From Doris montereyensis (lineage: Eukaryota > Mollusca > Gastropoda > Nudibranchia > Dorididae): a stretch of DNA of 64,000 nucleotides. Made by a program: the position numbers and the translations under genes. The notes beneath the pieces were generated by a model, which made no database searches, was not told where the DNA came from, and was given only the letters and a program-made list of their open reading frames with translations. The DNA is taken from assembly GCA_037039925.1 (NCBI GenBank), contig JAXRKP010000860.1:85001-149000 (forward strand), written 5' to 3'. Shown here piece by piece: positions 51,301 through 63,182 of the stretch (its first letter is position 1; each line of letters opens with the position of its first letter).

Positions 51301-54300
51301 GTAAGAGATCCTTGGAAACAAAATATAGTCAGCGCCAGATAAGTTGACAGGCTGAAGTCGACATATTACGTATTATTATATACCTATATATATATAATTC
51401 TGAATTGGGTCGTTCTTTGTGGGTGGAAGGCTCTGTTACCAGGCCATTAAGATTCAACATATTTTGCTGGTGTGTTCTAAGTGATCCCAAGATCATTTTT
51501 ATGTAGTGATTTTTAAAGCTGCTGTTTTTAAACAGCTTTTATTATTTAAAAAGTTGAATAGTATCATTCACGCCTAAGCTCATAATATGGACTAGGTGAA
51601 TAACATGGAGGTACCCTGTGCAGTTCACAATACTCTGTGACATTTAAAAATCAATTGGCTGTTTACTGGACAGTTTAGGCAAAATTTAAAATCTTGTCAA
51701 AATTCTGGAGATCACCTTAGTTGTGGGTGCGGGTAAAAGTAAAGAAAGAAATCTTTTAAGTCACCCTGAGATCACCGCATATGGTGGATAAAGCATTTTC
51801 AAATAACCCCTGTCCGCAATGTCAAGCCCCAGAGTGACGTCGGGCTGAGGCTGTTTGCTTGGCCTGACTTCTGATGAAACTGTTGTTTAGGTTCAAAATT
51901 TTCAAGAAGCGTTTTTAAAGAATCTCTGAGCATTTTCAAGTCTTGTCTATGAACGTATTCTAGTACAGAATAAGTGATAATACATCACCCTCTAAAAAGG
52001 ACCCAAGTCTGTCACAAGATTTACACAAACCCAGGACCCGTTTTTTGTATCTTTCTGAAAGCACCCAACGTCAGGCCTAGCGTTCTGGTTCTGGTTATTT
52101 AGTTGACAAATCCCTTAGGTTAGCATGTTAATGATTGTTATGATTGGTGTTTTACTGCTTATCTGTTCAATTTTGCAGCACGCTTCTGAATGACTCTACG
52201 TTTGCATTCACGACATCTGCATTTAGTTAATGTCATGATTTGTAAGACTAAGACGGCTATGTAAGTCTGAAGTGTTTGCTTCACTCCTACGTAAATAATA
52301 GTCAGCTAGTGTGAATTCTGGTGACAGGAGAAAGCATGGAGCCCTTAATGTTAGATAGTCTCACTGTAAAGATGAAGGCAGATACACTATATTTCATTTG
52401 ATTCATTTTTTTTTAGATATTCTGTGTCCACGGTGGTCTTTCCCCTTCAATTTCATCCTTGGATCAAATTCGGCAAATCGACAGAAAACAGGAAGTTCCG
52501 CACGATGGTCCCATGTGTGATCTTTTGTGGTCAGATCCAGAAGGTGGGTTTTAGTTTGACGTTTTGTTACTGTGGAGTGCTGCACTATTATTGTATGCTT
52601 ACTACATATTTTAGAGCTTTAAAGTCCTAAGACAAGTGTATGTCAGGTTACCAGTAGTTGATCCCAGTTGAAGAAGAGCCTGATGCCGGACGCACTGCAT
52701 GACTGGCATTTCTAATCCGTACCAATAGCTGCCAATCAGTATGTGAAAAAATGATTATGTATGGGTTCTTTTTGGTCTCGAGTCGTGAGTCTTTATTTAC
52801 CTTGAAAAGTACGTGTATAATGAGGGTTAGCTGTACTTTGTTCTTGTGAGAAACCCTAAGTTAACAGTAGAGACTCAATTAGATTGGGTCGAAAGTCTGG
52901 AGACCCCATCCTGAGTTTGCGTAATCATTGTGACATTTTGCCATAAAGGTCAACGATAGGCGGATATTTTCTCATTTATCTTACGGGTGATTCAGTAGTC
53001 CGGACAAAGTTAAATTGTCAATGGTTAATAGAATAAAGTGAGCAAGTTAGAATCAGTTTGCTTGGTCAGAATTTGTTTGTATTTTTTTTTTGTTTGAAAA
53101 GGTTGGCACCTATGCACATATCGCTTTTTTGTCAAGCATTGTAGAATGAAGTCACAATAGTAGAATGTGACAACTCCACCAGATGAGACAGGACACACAG
53201 GTGATGTTTTGGAACACCCTATGCCAGACAACCAACAAGTGTATGGACTACAATACTTATTCAGCCGTCACGTTGCCATGTTGTGTCATAAGAAATCAGA
53301 TGGTAAAGTGAAAGAAGAGAAAGTCAAAAGAAATCAAGAAAATCAGACAAGTGAAAAGAGGAGGAAAATGAATTGAAAGTAAAAGGAAGCGTGTGAATTG
53401 AATAAAAAGAACATAATAAAAGTGATAAAGCTTTGCATAGACATGAGAAACTTGTTGATTTCCTGTTTCTTTAAAAGCATTTTAATTTTATATTGGTTTT
53501 GTGTTTGCAGACACCTTTTGTGATTTCTGTGATATTTGCTCCTAATGGTTCCCACTATTGACATTTCTCTCTCTAGATATGCAAGGTTGGGGTGTTAGTC
53601 CTCGCGGTGCTGGATTCTTATTTGGCAGTGATGTTGTCAACTCTTTTTGTCAAGAGAATGAAGTTGACCTTATTTGTCGAGCTCATCAACTGGTCATGGA
53701 GGGATACAAATGGCACTTTGGGGAAATGGTGCTCACAGTTTGGTCAGCGCCTAATTACTGCTACAGGTAAGGACAACTTTAAGCTGTTTTGTTGTTGTTG
53801 TTATTGTATTTCAGTCCTGTCAGTGTACATGCGTTTCTGTTTGTTTGTGACATCTAGATTTATATCAACCATGTGCACACATACACACAACAATTATGCA
53901 ACTGTCCCAGCTCTGCTCACACTTACCCTCCCTGACTAGAAGATCTGTCAGGTAGATAGCTGATCGCTCTCTCTCTCTCTCTTTGATCGCATGGATAAAA
54001 TCTGAGAAAAGTTTTGTGTCACTTTTACTGACGGAGATCATACTCTGTATGACGCACACGTCAATCAACAAAAAGTCATTCCAAATTGTCGAATGCCCTT
54101 GGTGTAGTCTTGAGGGAGAAAAATCTATGAGAAGATGTTAGGTCTTTTGAGTCTTGTCCTTAAAGTCCATCAGTACATATGATCTGTAATGAATATAATA
54201 TACATGACATATAATGCACACATCAACGGTGAAAGGTGGGACGGTGTACAGCTAATAAAATAAAGTCTTGTACCCAAGTTTAATCATAATTTGAATGAGT

Positions 54301-55901
54301 ACATTGATTATTGCCAGCTTTTGGATCTAAATGCTTAAATATAAAATATATATATCTCAATCTTCCAGTGAGAAAGTGTCCTTTTCACCTACTTTGAATG
54401 TCATCATCAATATAGTCATGGGTTGGCGGTTGGTAGACACTGCTGCTAGGTTGTGCTTTTTTCTTCCACTCTGCTGTTTCCCCTAAAGTCACCCTGAGAT
54501 CACCACATATGGTGGATGGGGTGGTAAACTCCACTGGAACAAACAAAAAACTTGAAACTTAAAATTTATCGTTTCTCTCAGATGTGGGAATGTTGCTGCA
54601 ATATTGGAATTGGATGAAAATTTGAAACGGGATTTCACAATATTTGAAGCTGCACCACAGGTGAGTGTTCTGATACCTTTTAGTTTTACTTTCAACGTCT
54701 TAGAATTACTTTTATTGAGCGGTGATAGACATAGTCATCCTCTAAAGAGACAATATTTTTAAACTCATTGTTGTTTTTGATGTCTTTCAAATTAATGTTT
54801 GAATTCCATTTTGATTTGAAGGAATTTGATACTTTTTCTGTTCAGCTTTTAAACTCATTGTTGTTTTTGATGTCTTTCAAATTAATGTTTGAATTCCATT
54901 TCGATTTGAAGGAATTTGATACTTTTTCTGTTCAGATCTTCTGCATTGAGTTACAGAGTAAATTTAGCTATGGGGAAATATATTTCATATGTGTTGCCGT
55001 AAAGTATTGACTATCATTTTGGGATATAATTTTTTGTTGAAAATTCACGTTTTGGGATTTATCTCATATCCACTTAAATCTTTTGATATACTATTACGTT
55101 ACACATACAAACAAGGTGTTCTTATTTTAAGTACACAATTCAATGTATTATTACATTGGAGCTCATTTGCACCAGGAGAGACGGTAATTTGGGGTGCAGG
55201 CTTGTTATAACTAAGTACTATTGCAGGCATGAACAAGAACCACAACCTATGAAAGTAGAGAGACATTTGTTATCTCCCATGAATATGTTATAATGACACC
55301 TTTTGTGTAAAAAAATTTCAGGTTACCAGTACATGTTTCGTGTTGGCTTCTGGCTTGTTATTTTTGGGACTTGGTAATTGGTTTATTGATTTTTGTGTGT
55401 GTGTTGGTTTTTTTGGGACTTGCTTTGTATTTGTTTTGGTTTGTTGATTTTTTGTGTGTGTGTTATTTTTTTTTGGGTGGGGGGGGGTGAAGGTCGGTCA
55501 GTTAGCATGTAGCAGCCTTATCCCAAGGCCTGATATTAGCCAACATGTGGTTGGTGCCTGGGCAACAGTGGGGATGACTTTTAGTTTTCTTGAAATTACC
55601 AGACTGAGAATCCCAATTTTTATTGGCCTCTTTCAATAGTTTGTGTGCAGCAGAAATCAGCGAGTTAGAAAAGTTTTCATTGTAAGCACACGTCCGCTTT
55701 TTGCAACCAGGGAGTCGGAGAGACATCAATTGTAATTCCTCCTCCCCTCTGCATTTTGCTAAAAGTGTTTTTGACCATATTAATTGTTCTTGATCGTTGA
55801 TACTATGTACGTCTGATTTCAATGGGTATTTTTATTTTTGTCTCCAACAGGAGTCAAGGGGTATACCATCCAAAAAGCCCCAGCCGGACTATTTTCTTTA
55901 G
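48324..55901 (+). CDS. PPP4C: Serine/threonine-protein phosphatase 4 catalytic subunit, eight coding exons, complete
   Basis: PP4c is the metal-dependent catalytic subunit of PP4 holoenzymes, which act in DNA repair, centrosome function and signalling. Coding join: 48324-48349, 49354-49477, 49930-50082, 51123-51296, 52417-52543, 53577-53766, 54582-54660, 55851-55901, all GT-AG. The product is 307 aa, the same length as the human protein. Metal and catalytic residues: GDIHGQ (Asp54, His56), GDFVDRG (Asp82), RGNHE (Asn114, His115), CVHGG (His164) and RAHQLV (His238). SAPNYCYR follows. The C-terminal DYFL ends in Leu307, which is carboxymethylated in the PP2A/PP4/PP6 group. The start [14 protein letters not shown] aligns with human MAEISDLDRQIEQL, which fixes the first Met. 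PP4 is favoured over PP2A and PP6 by this N-terminus and by the tail [14 protein letters not shown]. No frame damage is seen, unlike FLOT2. Confidence 0.97.
49354..49477 (+). CDS. PPP4C: PPP4C coding exon 2
   Basis: After acceptor GTTGCAG it encodes [20 protein letters not shown] and [20 protein letters not shown], ending at Thr50 with donor GTATGG in phase 0. Confidence 0.96.
49930..50082 (+). CDS. PPP4C: PPP4C coding exon 3 (GDIHGQ and GDFVDRG motifs)
   Basis: The exon is 153 nt, residues 51-101, [20 protein letters not shown] through [16 protein letters not shown] to LLLALK, donor GTTAGT. It supplies Asp54, His56 and Asp82, ligands of the two active-site metals. Confidence 0.98.
51123..51296 (+). 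CDS. PPP4C: PPP4C coding exon 4 (RGNHE motif)
   Basis: The exon is 174 nt, residues 102-159, [20 protein letters not shown] through [20 protein letters not shown], donor GTGAGT. It supplies Asn114 and the proton-donor His115. Confidence 0.98.
52417..52543 (+). CDS. PPP4C: PPP4C coding exon 5 (HGG motif)
   Basis: After acceptor TTTTAG it encodes [20 protein letters not shown] and [20 protein letters not shown], ending PE with one base over; donor GTGGG. His164 is a metal ligand. Confidence 0.97.
53137..53230. mobile_element. Third, single-armed relative of the foldback family (PPP4C intron 5)
   Basis: It contains GAATGAAGTCAC, ATGTGACAACTCCACCA and CCAGACAACCAACAAG in the same order as one arm of the 28.2-kb element, with many substitutions. 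Confidence 0.45.
53577..53766 (+). CDS. PPP4C: PPP4C coding exon 6
   Basis: After acceptor CTCTCTAG it encodes [20 protein letters not shown], then [17 protein letters not shown] and [11 protein letters not shown], with a split Arg codon at donor GTAAGG. It contains His238. Confidence 0.97.
54416..54550 (+). repeat. Dispersed repeat family E beside PPP4C exon 7
   Basis: It has TGCTGTTTCCCCTAAAGTCA, CCCTGAGATCACCACATATG and GTGGATGGGG, ending in AACAAACAAAAAAC. Related copies occur at 18255-18420 and 18435-18600 (minus), 15985-16130, 51760-51800, 59405-59515 and 61045-61105, plus a weak one near 26870-26960. Confidence 0.55.
54582..54660 (+). CDS. PPP4C: PPP4C coding exon 7
   Basis: After acceptor TCTCTCAG it encodes [20 protein letters not shown] and FEAAPQ, then donor GTGAGT. 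A dispersed repeat ends about 32 bases upstream of this acceptor. Confidence 0.96.
54756..54935. repeat. 90-bp tandem duplication in PPP4C intron 7
   Basis: Two copies (54756-54845, 54846-54935), for example AAACTCATTGTTGTTTTTGA at 54761 and 54851, with only two or three differences. It lies 95 bases past the exon 7 donor. Confidence 0.88.
55851..55901 (+). CDS. PPP4C: PPP4C terminal coding exon 8
   Basis: After acceptor TCCAACAG it encodes [16 protein letters not shown] and TAG. The last four residues are the DYFL tail whose Leu carboxyl group is methylated in the family. Confidence 0.95.
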   Translation, partial: ESRGIPSKKPQPDYFL

Positions 55902-56615
55902 CATTGCAATCAAGTTTATCAAGCCCAGTTCTTAAAGGAATGAATTCGGTCAGTACAGATTAGTAAGCAGTTCACAATGCCATCAAGGAGAGAAACACTG
56001 TAGTTATAAGAGTCAAATTTTATCAACAATTTCATTGATCCCAGTTGCATCTTTGACCAAGGAAAAAAGTTTGGAAAGACTGAGCGTGTATTTGCTCAGG
56101 ATGTCTTCGATAAGAAATGCAAGTGAATACGTACACATGTGTTGATTTCATGCGTGTGTTATGGATGGACAAGAAGATATTTCGCATGATTGTAATATAT
56201 TATGTAATGTTCTGTTTCTTCTTCTTTTCTTTACAGTCACTTTACATGATCAATGAATGCAATTAAATGAAGGGGTTGTAAATCATATTTTCTGGCAATG
56301 GATGTACAGATTCAAATGTTACCTTTTTTTTGGTTTGTGTTTGTTTTTTTATCATTTAGTACATATTATCGCCAAAGTCCATTTTTGTGTTTGAGTTGAT
56401 TTTCGTTTCCTATCTTTTGACTTTTCAAACTTTATTCTCAGTCGTATTACTACGCTAACAAAGTATTCAGATTTATTTGTGCTGAGTTTTGTTGAAGAAT
56501 GGGTTTCCTTTGTTTGTCAATTTGTCTGAGATAGCTATATTTGGTATTATTATTATTATTATTAAAATAATTATTTCATGTAGAATTGCTAAACATTACA
56601 CCTAAAATGTGAGTG

Positions 56616-56622
<7 letters not shown>

Positions 56623-56689
<67 letters not shown>

Positions 56690-56731
56690 CTCCCTCCCTC
56701 CCTCCCTCCCCTCCTCTCCCTCTCTCTCTCT

Positions 56732-56802
<71 letters not shown>
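56623..56802. repeat. (CT)n microsatellite in the probable PPP4C 3' UTR
   Basis: Two pure CT runs around a C-richer CCTCCCTCC core (56685-56735). Confidence 0.93.
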
Positions 56803-56806
<4 letters not shown>

Positions 56807-57334
56807 TGCTGTAAATCCATCTCTTTGCTGCTGTGTAAATCCATGCCATGCTTTCAGTAAGAAGAGTATAAATGTCTTACGCGGCATTGTTGTGTCTTCA
56901 GGCGTAGTGGCACTTGTGTGGTCTTAAGTTATCTGTACATACGATTAGGATATTATGTTACATATATTCTTTTCAACCGGTGTCATGTCAACCTTCCGAG
57001 TGTTTTTGCATTTGCAGCACGAATAAGATATTATATTACATGGAGATGTGAAAGTTTCTACTGACTGTGTGTGAAAGAAGGGGATAATCTTAAATGATGC
57101 AAATTGGACACATTTGAGGGGCTGAATATGATTCAGTAATCACTGTACAAAAACACTCTTACTCTTATTAAAACACATGCTTTATGAAATTTTGTAGATA
57201 ATGTCGAGTTTTTTCATTGTTATGTATCCCTGAAGCAAAAGATGTATCATGGCCAAAATACACACTACCCTATCTACAATTTCCTTGAAAAGCAATGTTT
57301 ACGGGGGAGGGGGGGGGAAGCAAAATGAACAGCC

Positions 57335-57340
57335 AATAAA
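57335..57340 (+). terminator. Candidate polyadenylation signal AATAAA for PPP4C
   Basis: A canonical hexamer about 1.43 kb past the PPP4C stop, followed within 30 bases by T/G-containing sequence. Such hexamers are common by chance in AT-rich DNA. Confidence 0.35.
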
Positions 57341-58454
57341 GGGGTTGATAGCGTCTTCAGATAATAATAAAAAAGTCTGAATTAAATTTAATTTGTTTTG
57401 GACAAATTTTTATAGACAAAGACTTCGCTAGACAGCAGGGATAGTGGCTAGATGTTTTATAATCCAACTTTTCATGCAAGTGCTTTTGGGTACAAAATTG
57501 GACCTGTGGTTATATAGCTGTAATTGTATTTTGCAGCCGTGCTCTGGTCAGAATCAATGTACGGTATGTAACTTAACTATTCGTAGGTAAAATGATTGTA
57601 TTTGTTCAGTTTGATTCCATTTTTTATACAAATAAAATAACTTACAGCAAAAACGTCTCGATGGTTCTCTTTGTACTCAAATATGTGTTTATGATTCATG
57701 ATTCGAGACATGCCATAAAAGGTCAGCAGAGAAAATCATGTTTCTGGCATACTATTTCAATACTGATTTTTGGGAATATTTTCATTCATTGACCTTTTGT
57801 AATGTAAACAATACTACTAATACCTATCTACACCTTGGCTTTAACACGCTTGATGAAACATCTGCCTTTTTTAACGTGATTGCAAGCTGTAGGCGGCTGG
57901 CTGTCGATGCAGCCTCAGGTGCGGTAGAGTTTTTCTCCACCTCTCTCCTACATTGACCAGCACAAAATTGGTCTTGTCAATGTCAGCCTGTCACAGGTTG
58001 AATGTCCTTTTTTTCCACTCTTAATGGTTGATTGGAGTAGTTTCCCTTTGGATAAAGGGCTCTCTTATGTGAAAGAAAGGGTCCGGCTTGGTCGTTGTCT
58101 CGCTCCTCACTTATTTTTCCGTCTTTTAGCGATACAGATCCAACTTGGATCCGAGATCTGGAGATGGGAACACAAATCTACTGTTTCATCTAATGTAAGC
58201 AATAGTGATGAAGACCAAACATGGCAAAAAAAACGACGAATTTGCTCATTGACGTCACCAAGTCCCCATTTCTGATGGTGTGTAATCCAGAGTAAATCTA
58301 CTCAAAGTGTTGTAGGCCACTCATATTATCATATAATATGGCAAATAGAGATTTTAGTTTGCTACTGCTGTCAAACGCCTCAACCCTAAAGACAGACTAC
58401 TTCAGTTTCAATTCATTACTACACTGCTGATTTTTTAAATTATCCATTGGCATA

Positions 58455-58975
58455 CACGGTCGACTGGAAGAAGTCTGTTTTCTTCTCATGTCATATTTGT
58501 ATGATTATTTAAAGTGTATCCTTATTGAAGTACTGGGAAAAGTCTGTTTTGTTCTCAATCTCATGTCATATTTGTAATATGGTCATTGAAAGTCTATCCC
58601 TATTGGGGGACTGGGAAAAGTCTGTTTTGTTCTCAATCTCATTTCATATTTGTAATATAGTCATTCAAAGTCTGTCCCTATTGGGGGACTGGGAAAAGTC
58701 TGTTTTGTTCTCAATCTCATGTCATATTTGTAATATGATCATTCAAAGTCTGTCCTTATTGGGGACTGGAAAAAGTCTGTTTTGTTCTTATGTCATATTT
58801 GTATGTTTATTCAAAGTCTGTCCTTGTCGGGGACTGGAAGAAATCTGTTGTTCTCATGTCGTATTTGTATGGTTATTCAAAATCTGTCCCTATTGAGGGA
58901 CTGAAAGAAGTCTTAGTCTGTTTTGTTCTTGTGTCATATTTTTATGGTTATTCAAAGTCTGTTCCTATGATCATA
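58455..58975. repeat. Tandem repeat, about 78-bp unit, six to seven copies
   Basis: CTGGGAAAAGTCTGTTTTGT begins at 58532, 58611 and 58689, with more diverged units on both sides. Each holds CTCATGTCATATTTGTAATA and a CAAAGTCTGTCCCTATTGGG end. Confidence 0.88.
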
Positions 58976-59404
58976 CATCTGAATAAAATTGAAATATGTC
59001 AGTCATACAATTAATTACAATTGTGAGCAGTTGGCAGACGTTTTGCTGTTTCTCCTATTTCTTCCCTTTTACTTTTTCACTGACCTTTCAATTTTCATTT
59101 CAAATATCTTTATTTATTAAGCCATAAAAAGGAAATTTCAAGTGTGGTATCACATTTTCCGTTAAAATATGTAAGAAATAGAATGCATCAATACATTTAA
59201 ATTAAAACCAAATTAACTTAAAGTAAACATCAATGTATAGATTTTAAGAGAAATATCTACACGTGTGTAAAGATAAGTAAGTGAGTAAATAGATGATAGT
59301 GTGGTGAAGCAATATACATAAACAATCATCAATGATAAATAATTCATTCTCCATTCATTAAACATTAAACATTTTGTAAGAGGACATTATGCATTTCAAG
59401 GTTA

Positions 59405-59515
59405 AGAATGGTTTCATCCTGCTGTTTCCTCTTAAGTCACCCCAAGATCACCAATATTTATATGTATATTGTGGACAGGGTAAGTTTCAATGAAACAAAT
59501 AAACTGATTGCAATT
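59405..59515 (+). repeat. Dispersed repeat family E copy
   Basis: CTGCTGTTTCCTCTTAAGTC, ACCCCAAGATCACC, GTGGACAGGG and a TTTCAATGAAACAAATAAAC tail. Confidence 0.5.
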
Positions 59516-59794
59516 TGTTAAACTTAGGCATACAGTACATAGATCTAAATAAAGTGCTTTGACAATACATCTGACTGCAATTTGTCAGTCATCATAGATC
59601 TAATAATAGTAATACATGTAAAACGATACTGTCTGCATACTGCAAATGTTTGTTTAGTATGCAAGAGTTTATAGTAGCACTGGAGGAATAAACCAAACAA
59701 CATGAGTCTCATGTGAACTGATATTTACTTTTAACTTTTATAGGAAAAGTAATTTACATTAAATTTGAATGACAATGACATACCTCCTGAGAAA

Positions 59795-60108
59795 GGGGCT
59801 CAATAGTCAAGAGAAAAGGAGTCAGCCTCTCAACTAAAAGGTAATGGGTTCGAGCCCCGCCAATGGTTGAACAAATTTTTCTCATTTTTTCCCCAGCAAA
59901 ATCTACCCCCTGGTCCAGGTAGGTGGATTGACACCTGGTCCCATCGGGAGACGGACAGTAAAAAGAAGTTCCTGTGTGCTGGTCACAACATTCTGTGCAT
60001 GTTAAAGATCCCTTGGCCGTTTAAGTACAACAAGGCAGTTCTTAAAAATTCTACCAAAAACCCTGAGATCATCATAGTTGTGAATGTGGGTGAAATCAAA
60101 TCAAATTA
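59795..60108 (+). repeat. SINE family C copy
   Basis: It has GGCTCAATAGTCAAGAGAAA, GGGTTCGAGCCCCGCCAATG, GGTGGATTGACACCTGGTCC, GTTAAAGATCCCTTGGCCG and an AATCAAATCAAATTAAA tail. It is the best-preserved family C copy here. Confidence 0.65.
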
Positions 60109-60357
60109 AAAACCTCCAGAGGGTGGATTTTGTACAAGTAGTTACTAGTAGTCAGTAGTACATGTATCAACAATGAGAATGACACCTGATAGAGTTGCAC
60201 ATAGAAATAGAAAGGATATCATTACAAATGTAGTATGAAGCTACTTACTGGAAGGAAGATGCCGAAAGTGAAACTGAATTTTTAACATATGTTAAAAAAA
60301 AAAAAGATTTCTAATAATTCAGTCTATATGATTTCTAATAATATCAGTCTATATTAT

Positions 60358-60900
60358 CCCTGGGACATTCAAATCAAGCAGTATGCTCACTGACTAGGAC
60401 ATACAACAAGTGTAGGCTCTGACTGAGTATCCCCCAGTATGCCATTTCATTTAGTCCTCAACTCCCTGGGACATACAACAAGTGCAGGCTCACTGACTCC
60501 CCCAGTATGCCATTTCATTTAGTCCACAACTCCCTGGGACATACAACAAGTGTAGGCTCTCCACTTCAGTATCCCCCAGTATACCATTTCATTCAGTCCT
60601 TCTCAACTCCCTGGGACATACAACAAGTGTAGGCTCACTGGCTGTACTTCAAATAAGTATACCCCCCAGCATGTAGGCCATTTCATTCAATGTTTCTCAA
60701 CCCCTTGGAACATCAGTACATACAACAAGTGGAGGTTCACTGACTGTACTTCAACTTCAAAGTACCCCCAGCATGCCATTTCATTCAATGTCCTTCTCAA
60801 CCCCTTGGAACATAGTACATACAAGTGCAGGCTCACTGACTGTACTTCAACTTCAAGTACCCCCCAGCAAGCCATTTCATTCAGTCCTTCTCAACTCCCT
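60358..60900. repeat. Irregular tandem repeat, 66-99-bp units, about seven copies
   Basis: CCTGGGACATACAACAAGTG-type starts recur near 60358, 60468, 60534, 60610, 60705 and 60804, each followed by AGTGTAGGCTCACTGACT and CCCCCAGTATGCCATTTCAT. Later units are longer and carry TTGGAACA in place of CTGGGACA. Confidence 0.85.
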
Positions 60901-61261
60901 GAGACTGGGAGCATTAGGAAGCAGCCTTACTAATACTAGCCGCGTCCTACTAACAAGACCTTTTTCTACCTATATCTGGGTACTCATTCATACCTGATTC
61001 AAGTGATGAAAACAGAGTGAAGTACATATTGTACATTTCTTAATCTGTTCCTGAGATCACCACAATGGTGGACGCGGTAAATGATGTCAATGAAACAAGT
61101 CCACACGTTTTCCTTTCCATAAAGAAAATTTACTTTCATGCCTTAATTTGTCAAAATGTCATACATCAAAAATCAACCATTGTACTTGTAGCCTACTACT
61201 ACTACAAAGTGATGGTAGATACTAGATAGTGATCGTCTGTCCCTTTTAATTGAACTTTCTG

Positions 61262-61395
61262 GTTTCCCCATGGTGGCCAGGATTCTTTTCTGTTTATTAT
61301 TCCTTGTATTTGCCTCATCTTTGTTCCTGTGGGGCTTTCATATTATCTTATGTCATTACCTTCACTTCCGACATGCCCCTTGCCTCACTGTTTTT
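61262..61395 (+). repeat. SINE family A, 3' part only
   Basis: It starts at CCCCATGGTGGCCAGGATTC and runs through the body to ACATGCCCCTTGCCTCAC. The tRNA-like head is missing. A (TAC/TGC)n tract follows directly. Confidence 0.6.
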
Positions 61396-61441
61396 ACTAC
61401 TACTAGTACTACTGCTGCTGCTTCTGCTTCTGCTGCTACTA

Positions 61442-61476
<35 letters not shown>

Positions 61477-61558
61477 GCTGCTGCTGCTTCTGCTTCTGCT
61501 GCTACTACTACCACTACTACTGCTGCTACTACTACTATTACTACTATTACTACCACTA

Positions 61559-61602
<44 letters not shown>

Positions 61603-61603
61603 T

Positions 61604-61650
<47 letters not shown>
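61390..61650. repeat. (TAC/TGC)n microsatellite, about 260 bp
   Basis: TAC and TGC trinucleotides with an internal duplication of the TGCTGCTTCTGCTTCTGCTG block at 61408 and 61477. It directly follows the SINE A fragment. Confidence 0.92.
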
Positions 61651-61651
<1 letters not shown>

Positions 61652-61741
61652 CCTGAGCAGACTTTGGACAAGGGATTAAAGTCGTGACTTGCCCACACAC
61701 AGAATCTAGTAGTAGCCTAATATTAATAGTATTGTAGGCAT

Positions 61742-61960
61742 ACTACGCTAATGCATGTACTTGGAGAATTTAGACGCGGAATGTCATTATCAAGTCTAAT
61801 TATTTGGGGATTTTGTCCACACGTAATAATAGTACATTATGACGTAACACAGAGTAATGTATTGTAATAGCACTACGCTGGTGCTTGGAGAATTTACCCA
61901 CAGGATACATTACTAAATCCGACCTTTGGGGATTTGTCCTCACAATGTGTATCATAGTAT
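61742..61960. repeat. Diverged tandem duplication, about 125-bp period
   Basis: ACTACGCTAATGCATGTACT then TTGGAGAATTTAGACG and TTTGGGGATTTTGTCCACAC in the first unit; ACTACGCTGGTGC, TTGGAGAATTTACCCAC and TTTGGGGATTTGTCCTCAC in the second. Confidence 0.65.
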
Positions 61961-62019
61961 CAATATCCCCAGCCATGATGGGGCGCTAGCCTACTTACGT
62001 TCTATCTCTCCCTGAATAA

Positions 62020-62600
62020 ATGCTGCAAAGCGTCATTCCTATCCTGGTGGATTCTGTGAGTGTGAAGCGGGCATAGATTCTGGCTTTGAACAGCATGGTT
62101 GCAATTCATCTTCAGAATCAGAGTTGCCAATCCTCTCTAGCTTTGGTTCTAAATCAGTAGAGCTCTTCCTCCCCACCAATTATACAATTGAACCTGCTGA
62201 AGCTGAAACGGAAACGTGTCCAAAGCGGAAACGTTTCTAAAACGGAAATGCCCCTCATTTATCACCTGCCATTACTGAGAACAAGTGAAAAGGGCAACCC
62301 TCCCCCCAAAAAAACAAAACAACAACAAACAAACAAAAAACAAAACAAAAAAAAAAAAAACAAACAAAAAAAACAACAAAACGAACAAAAACCAAACCAA
62401 ACCTGGGACCTGTCTTAAACGGAATAATATGGCTGCGCCCTTCGATTTCGTTCTAGACAGGTTCGACGGTAGTATGTAGTATGACAAGTCAGAGTCTTTC
62501 CATCTTGTCAATCAACAATGTCATTGTTATTAAATGTTATCTACTTCCTCCCTCGTAACCGATGATAGTGATACAGCAATAGTGATATGAAACAGGAAAT
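62020..62600. other. Non-coding stretch upstream of PPTC7
   Basis: A purine- and A-rich tract with CAAAACAAAA repeats (62305-62400) sits among mixed sequence. No gene is seen; possibly upstream regulatory DNA of PPTC7. Confidence 0.3.
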
Positions 62601-62690
62601 TAATGAAATGCAAGAGTGAATAAATGTGTGTGTGCGCGCGTGCGTATGTGTGTGCGTGCGTGTGTGTGTATGTGTGAGAGAGAGAACGCC

Positions 62691-62870
<180 letters not shown>

Positions 62871-63174
62871 GACAGAGAGAAGTATTACGTCGATGTCCTA
62901 CTTAGACCAGCGAGGGCGCGTGAGTGAGGACGCTTTGTTTTTGTCGGAACTGTAATGTTTATGACAAATGGCCTTGCCTTATGCCGATAAGTATGTCAGA
63001 TGTAGATCTCATGACAAAGTTTTGATACTGTAATCAAAGTCTCCACGTAGCCCCGACGTAACGATCAATGTTATTAGTGGTTTATGATGCGAATCGCCAG
63101 GGCAAAGGCAACGTATAGTTTCTGCTTGTAAACAATCTTTGTTTGGAAGTTCCTTCCCTTCACAGAGGTCACAG

Positions 63175-63182
63175 TGACGTCA
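63175..63182 (+). promoter_or_regulatory. Full CRE palindrome upstream of PPTC7
   Basis: TGACGTCA, the consensus site for CREB/ATF factors, lies 126 bases before the PPTC7 start codon in sequence that is less AT-rich than its surroundings. Its position fits a core promoter or 5' UTR. Function is inferred. Confidence 0.4.

Larger units (their letters stand above)
55902..57360 (+). other. PPP4C: Probable 3' UTR of PPP4C
   Basis: No open frame or splice-linked exon follows the stop. The first clear AATAAA on the plus strand is at 57335-57340, and another lies at 57631-57636. A 180-bp CT tract (56623-56802) would fall inside this UTR. The extent is inferred from the signal only. Confidence 0.35.

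Noticed and set aside
48324..55901. PP2A or PP6 catalytic subunit
   Set aside because: The N-terminus (SDLDRQIEQL), 307-aa length and the tail [12 protein letters not shown] fit PP4c. PP2A and PP6 differ in these parts.
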